A stretch of 64,000 bases of DNA, from the NCBI RefSeq assembly GCF_900156255.1, contig NZ_FTMK01000016.1, positions 20,522 to 84,521 on the forward strand, in the 5' to 3' direction. The notes below the pieces were generated by a model that did not search any database, was not told where the DNA came from, and worked only from the letters and a program-made list of their open reading frames with translations. Position 1 is the first letter of the stretch, and the number at the start of each line of letters is the position of its first letter. The position numbers were made by a program, and so were the translations under genes. Origin of the DNA: Paracoccus thiocyanatus. Its GTDB lineage: Bacteria > Pseudomonadota > Alphaproteobacteria > Rhodobacterales > Rhodobacteraceae. Shown here piece after piece: positions 61,623 to 64,000 of the stretch.

Positions 61623-61872
61623 ATCCCAGAAACTGGTGGATTCGGCTAACTATCTCCTGTGGCGTACCGAGATTCTAACTAGAGAAATGAAGCGCGTGCT
61701 GTTCGTATGCCCGGGTGGACCTGATACCCAGTCTGACGAAAGCTAATCCGCTTAGCAAAACAACGAAAAGGTTCAGGGCCCATTCCAAGGCAGGGTGCCG
61801 ATTTGACCGCCCGAACGTCCGGGTGCGGCATCGCGATGGGTTGGGTTGATGACCCAACAAATGGTAAGAACA

Positions 61873-62346
61873 TTATTCTACCGGGATCAACCGCATGCCA
61901 TTGGACGCGCGATATGTTCCATCCGGTTCGGTTACAAATTTCAGGCACTCATCCGCTTTTCTCGGTCCAGTCTCCAGTTTGACGCAAAGCCGGTCGCCAG
62001 AAATCATCCACCGGCCCGTTCCGGTGCCAAGCGGCGAGCGCATCGTGACCGTACCATCGGTGCCATACTGCAACGAAACCGACAGAATGCCCTTCCGCCC
62101 CTGGAAGGCGTGACCGATAATCTGATCTTCGATCCCTGCCGCTGACAGCGCTTCCTGAGCATCGCTCCTCATGCAGAGTGCGATCAGAATGGCGGCCGCC
62201 AGGAGGCCGGTTTTCAGGTATTGCGGTAACGGGCATCCCCTGTTGGCTGGACGCCGTCCAACTCTGGGTTCGGCCCCAGGGGGCATCCTTGAAGAAAGTC
62301 TGTCGGCAAAATGCCCATGAAGTCTGCAATATGCTTCAACCGACAT
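61873..62346 (-). CDS. Exported or anchored protein of unknown function
   Basis: A 157-residue protein started at 62346 behind AGGAGA; a longer reading to 62418 would overlap the transporter gene. A hydrophobic segment is at about residues 47-62, preceded by 45 mostly basic residues, so it may be an internal anchor rather than a cleaved signal. The C-terminal 90 residues are beta-rich with G-R-K-G-I-L-S and G-R-W-M-I-S-G-D-R-L-C. No family recognised. It overlaps the end of the BCCT gene by 11 bases and would share its transcript. Confidence 0.55.
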   Translation of the reverse strand: MSVEAYCRLHGHFADRLSSRMPPGAEPRVGRRPANRGCPLPQYLKTGLLAAAILIALCMRSDAQEALSAAGIEDQIIGHAFQGRKGILSVSLQYGTDGTVTMRSPLGTGTGRWMISGDRLCVKLETGPRKADECLKFVTEPDGTYRASNGMRLIPVE

Positions 62347-63721
62347 TAGGTTCTCCTTCCTGCTTCGTATCGATGCCTGTCCATGGCTCGGTGGGCAGGC
62401 GTGTTTTCTCGGGATCACGTGGAGCTTGGGGTTCGCTTCGCAAAGCTTTCAGGAATCCGATTGCCATGGCCAAAACGACGAGCGAAAATGGCAACCCCGC
62501 CATCACGACGGCTGACTGCAGCGTGGTCACGCCGCCGCCTGCCAACAAGACGGCCGTCAAAGCGCCGATACCCACGCCCCAGACGATCCTAGGTGTGACC
62601 GGCGGGTCAGATTCTCCGAGCGTAAGAATTGTGGTGATCACGAGAATGCCCGAGTCCGCCGATGTGACGAAGAACGTCGCAATCAGAACTGTCGCGATAA
62701 TGGCCGCCACGGTCGAAAGACCGGGGGTCGCGATAACATCGATGGTTTCATACAGCGCCAGGGTGACGTCGCGGGTGACTGCGTCGGCTATTCCTCCGAG
62801 TCCGTAGAGTTCATTGTGCAATGCTGTGCCACCAAGACCGCCGATCCAGATCAGGCTGAACAAGGTCGGCACCAAGAGCACGGCGAACACGAACTCTCGC
62901 AAGGTGCGCCCGCGCGAGATCCGCGCGACAAACATTCCGACGAACGGTGTCCATGAAAGCCACCAGCCCCAGTAGAACACGGTCCAGGACTGTTGCCACC
63001 CGGACGTACCGGTCACATTGGTCCAGAAGCTCATCTCAATGAGGTGTTGCCCGTAACTACCGGCGCTCTGAATTGTGAAGCGCAGAAGCCAACTCGTCGG
63101 TCCGACGATCAGAAAGAACAGAAGCAAGCCGACACCGAGCCACATGTTTCCGATACTGAGCCAGCGCACACCGCGGCGCACTCCGGAAACCACCGAAAAG
63201 ATCGCCAAGCTCGTTACAAGCAAAATGATCGTCAACTGACGGCCAACAGAAATATCGATGCCGATCAACCAGTGGAGCCCGGCATTCATCTGCGCGGCTC
63301 CAAGCCCGAGCGTCGTGGCGATTCCGAAAACCGTACTGACGACGGCGAAGGTATCCACCAGATCCCCGCGCCAGCCGTAGATACGTTCGCCGATCAACGG
63401 ATAGAGAGCGGACCGCGTCGTCAGCGGCAGGTTTCCGCGATAGCTGAAATAAGCCAGCATTGCGCCCATCAAGGCGAAGATGGCCCAACCGTGCAGGCCC
63501 CAGTGGAACAACGTCAGCCGCGCGGCGTCCACCGCTGCTTCCGCTGTTCCGGGGTTGCCGCTGAACGGATTGCCCTGGAAATGGCTGATGGGTTCGGCGA
63601 TGCTCCAGAACAGCAGTCCGACACCGGTGCCGGCCGCGAAAAGCATCGCGATCCATGATACCATCCCGAATTCGGGACGCTCGTTATCCTTACCCAGGCG
63701 CACGTTTCTGTAACGCCCTAG
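62336..63721 (-). pseudogene. BCCT-family transporter, 5' end cut off by an IS element
   Basis: The frame covers about 460 residues of a betaine/carnitine/choline transporter: G-R-Y-R-N-V-R-L-G-K-D, then F-G-M-V-S-W-I-A-M-L-F-A-A-G-T-G-V-G-L-L-F and the W-T-V-F-Y-W-G-W-W-L-S-W-T-P-F-V-G signature. The first 60-100 residues, including the first two helices, are missing: homology starts directly at the IS5-family boundary near 63720. A GTG at 63703 could start a shortened protein, but function is doubtful. Before the insertion it would have imported a compatible solute such as betaine or choline. Confidence 0.8.
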
Positions 63722-64000
63722 GGTCTGTTGAGATTCATCGTGAGTTGATCAGGGCTGCCACAGCGTAGATCATGGCCTCAAAGGATGTATCGGTCTTTTC
63801 GGACCGCATGGCGATACGCTTGAACTCCTTGAGTTTGCAGAAGAAGTTCTCGATGAGGTGGCGGCGCTTGTAGAGTTCGGGATCGATGATCAACGGCGCG
63901 CGGCGCTGTGGACGCTGCGAGATGCAGATCAGCGCGCCGCGTGCGTTCATCTCGGCGATGATCCAGTTGCTGTCGAAGGCCTTGTCGGCCAGCATCGCAT
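63722..64000 (-). mobile_element. IS5-family insertion sequence (one end; continues past the window)
   Basis: The element edge is at about 63721, where a CTAG at 63718-63721 borders GGTCTGTTGAG. CTAG fits the YTAR targets of IS5-group elements. Inside, the transposase gene runs off the window. The element interrupts the BCCT gene on the same strand. Confidence 0.7.
63735..64000 (-). CDS. IS5-family DDE transposase, C-terminal part (partial at window edge)
   Basis: About 88 C-terminal residues are visible, ending at TGA 63737-63735, and the frame is open to the window edge. A-D-K-A-F-D-S-N is the second Asp region of the DDE domain. R-R-H-L-I-E-N-F-F-C-K-L-K-E-F-K-R-I-A carries the catalytic Glu (Y-x2-R-x3-E-type motif), followed by R-S-E-K-T-D-T-S-F. 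Typical of IS5/IS427-like transposases. The N-terminal domain lies outside the window. Confidence 0.85.
   Translation of the reverse strand, partial: AMLADKAFDSNWIIAEMNARGALICISQRPQRRAPLIIDPELYKRRHLIENFFCKLKEFKRIAMRSEKTDTSFEAMIYAVAALINSR

Noticed and set aside
61675..61948. Short leftward frames after arcC, one with a hydrophobic stretch
   Set aside because: No ribosome site, no family, and the two candidate frames overlap each other; the 250-bp gap between arcC and the next gene holds nothing I can support.
1..64000. tRNA genes, CRISPR arrays, integrase or att sites
   Set aside because: Read for on both strands by eye: no cloverleaf-like 3' end with a direct repeat, no regularly spaced repeat-spacer array, and no tyrosine or serine recombinase among the proteins. 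A covariance-model scan would settle the tRNA question.

Overview
The window is high-GC alphaproteobacterial DNA. Its gene families suggest Rhodobacterales (Paracoccus-like) or a relative, but nothing here fixes the species. No rRNA, tRNA or CRISPR array was seen. About two thirds of the window belongs to an integrative and conjugative element (ICE) of the type known from ICEMlSym-R7A and its relatives in Rhizobiales, Sphingomonadales and Rhodobacterales. Neither an integrase nor an attachment site is in view.

Layout. (1) Positions 1-5430 hold ICE accessory DNA-metabolism genes: the end of a strawberry-notch-like helicase, a Toprim protein, a DUF2493 protein, a small membrane protein and ssb, separated by long hairpin-rich non-coding gaps. 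(2) Positions 5670-6870 hold a scar: an MFS transporter that has lost its N-terminal half, abutting the 3' end of an IS110-family transposase. (3) Positions 6870-8755 hold the excision-control module: two XRE regulators, a DUF2285 protein like the antiactivator QseM, and a DUF6499/DUF2285 activator like FseA. The activator is split across two reading frames at a TTT-CCC-C site. (4) Positions 8757-23860 hold copper-resistance cargo sitting between the fseA-like and rdfS-like genes. It begins with phage tail gene remnants and contains cueR, two Cu(I) P-type ATPases, a CopZ-like chaperone, two DUF305 proteins (one fused to a YVTN propeller), a DUF411 protein, a CDF transporter lacking both usual site-A aspartates, a multicopper oxidase, a cytochrome c, two small Cys-containing exported proteins and an ATP-grasp-like protein. 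Three CueR-type promoters can be read. (5) Positions 24126-43876 hold the ICE transfer core: rdfS-like excisionase, repA with iteron-like repeats inside its coding sequence, parA, a DNA methyltransferase, small regulators, traF, a lytic transglycosylase, relaxase rlxS, traG and a complete trbBCDEJKLFGI set.

(6) Positions 43884-64000 hold a LysR gene and a second accessory block. One half is a tightly packed leftward eight-gene operon: membrane protein, TetR, beta-CASP metallo-beta-lactamase protein, LOG protein, HlyD, RbbA-like ABC, ABC permease and lipoprotein hydrolase. It diverges from a rightward group of PHA synthase, a membrane protein and an arginine deiminase pathway (arcD-like, arcA, arcB, arcC). 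A perfect TetR-type dyad lies between the two groups. The window ends with a BCCT transporter cut by an IS5-family element.

How it fits together. QseM/FseA/RdfS-like proteins would decide when the element excises. RlxS, TraG and the Trb channel would move it. CueR would switch on copper export, chaperoning and periplasmic oxidation. The second block looks like an energy-limitation or low-oxygen survival module (ATP from arginine, PHA storage, ribosome and RNA-linked proteins); that reading is inference.
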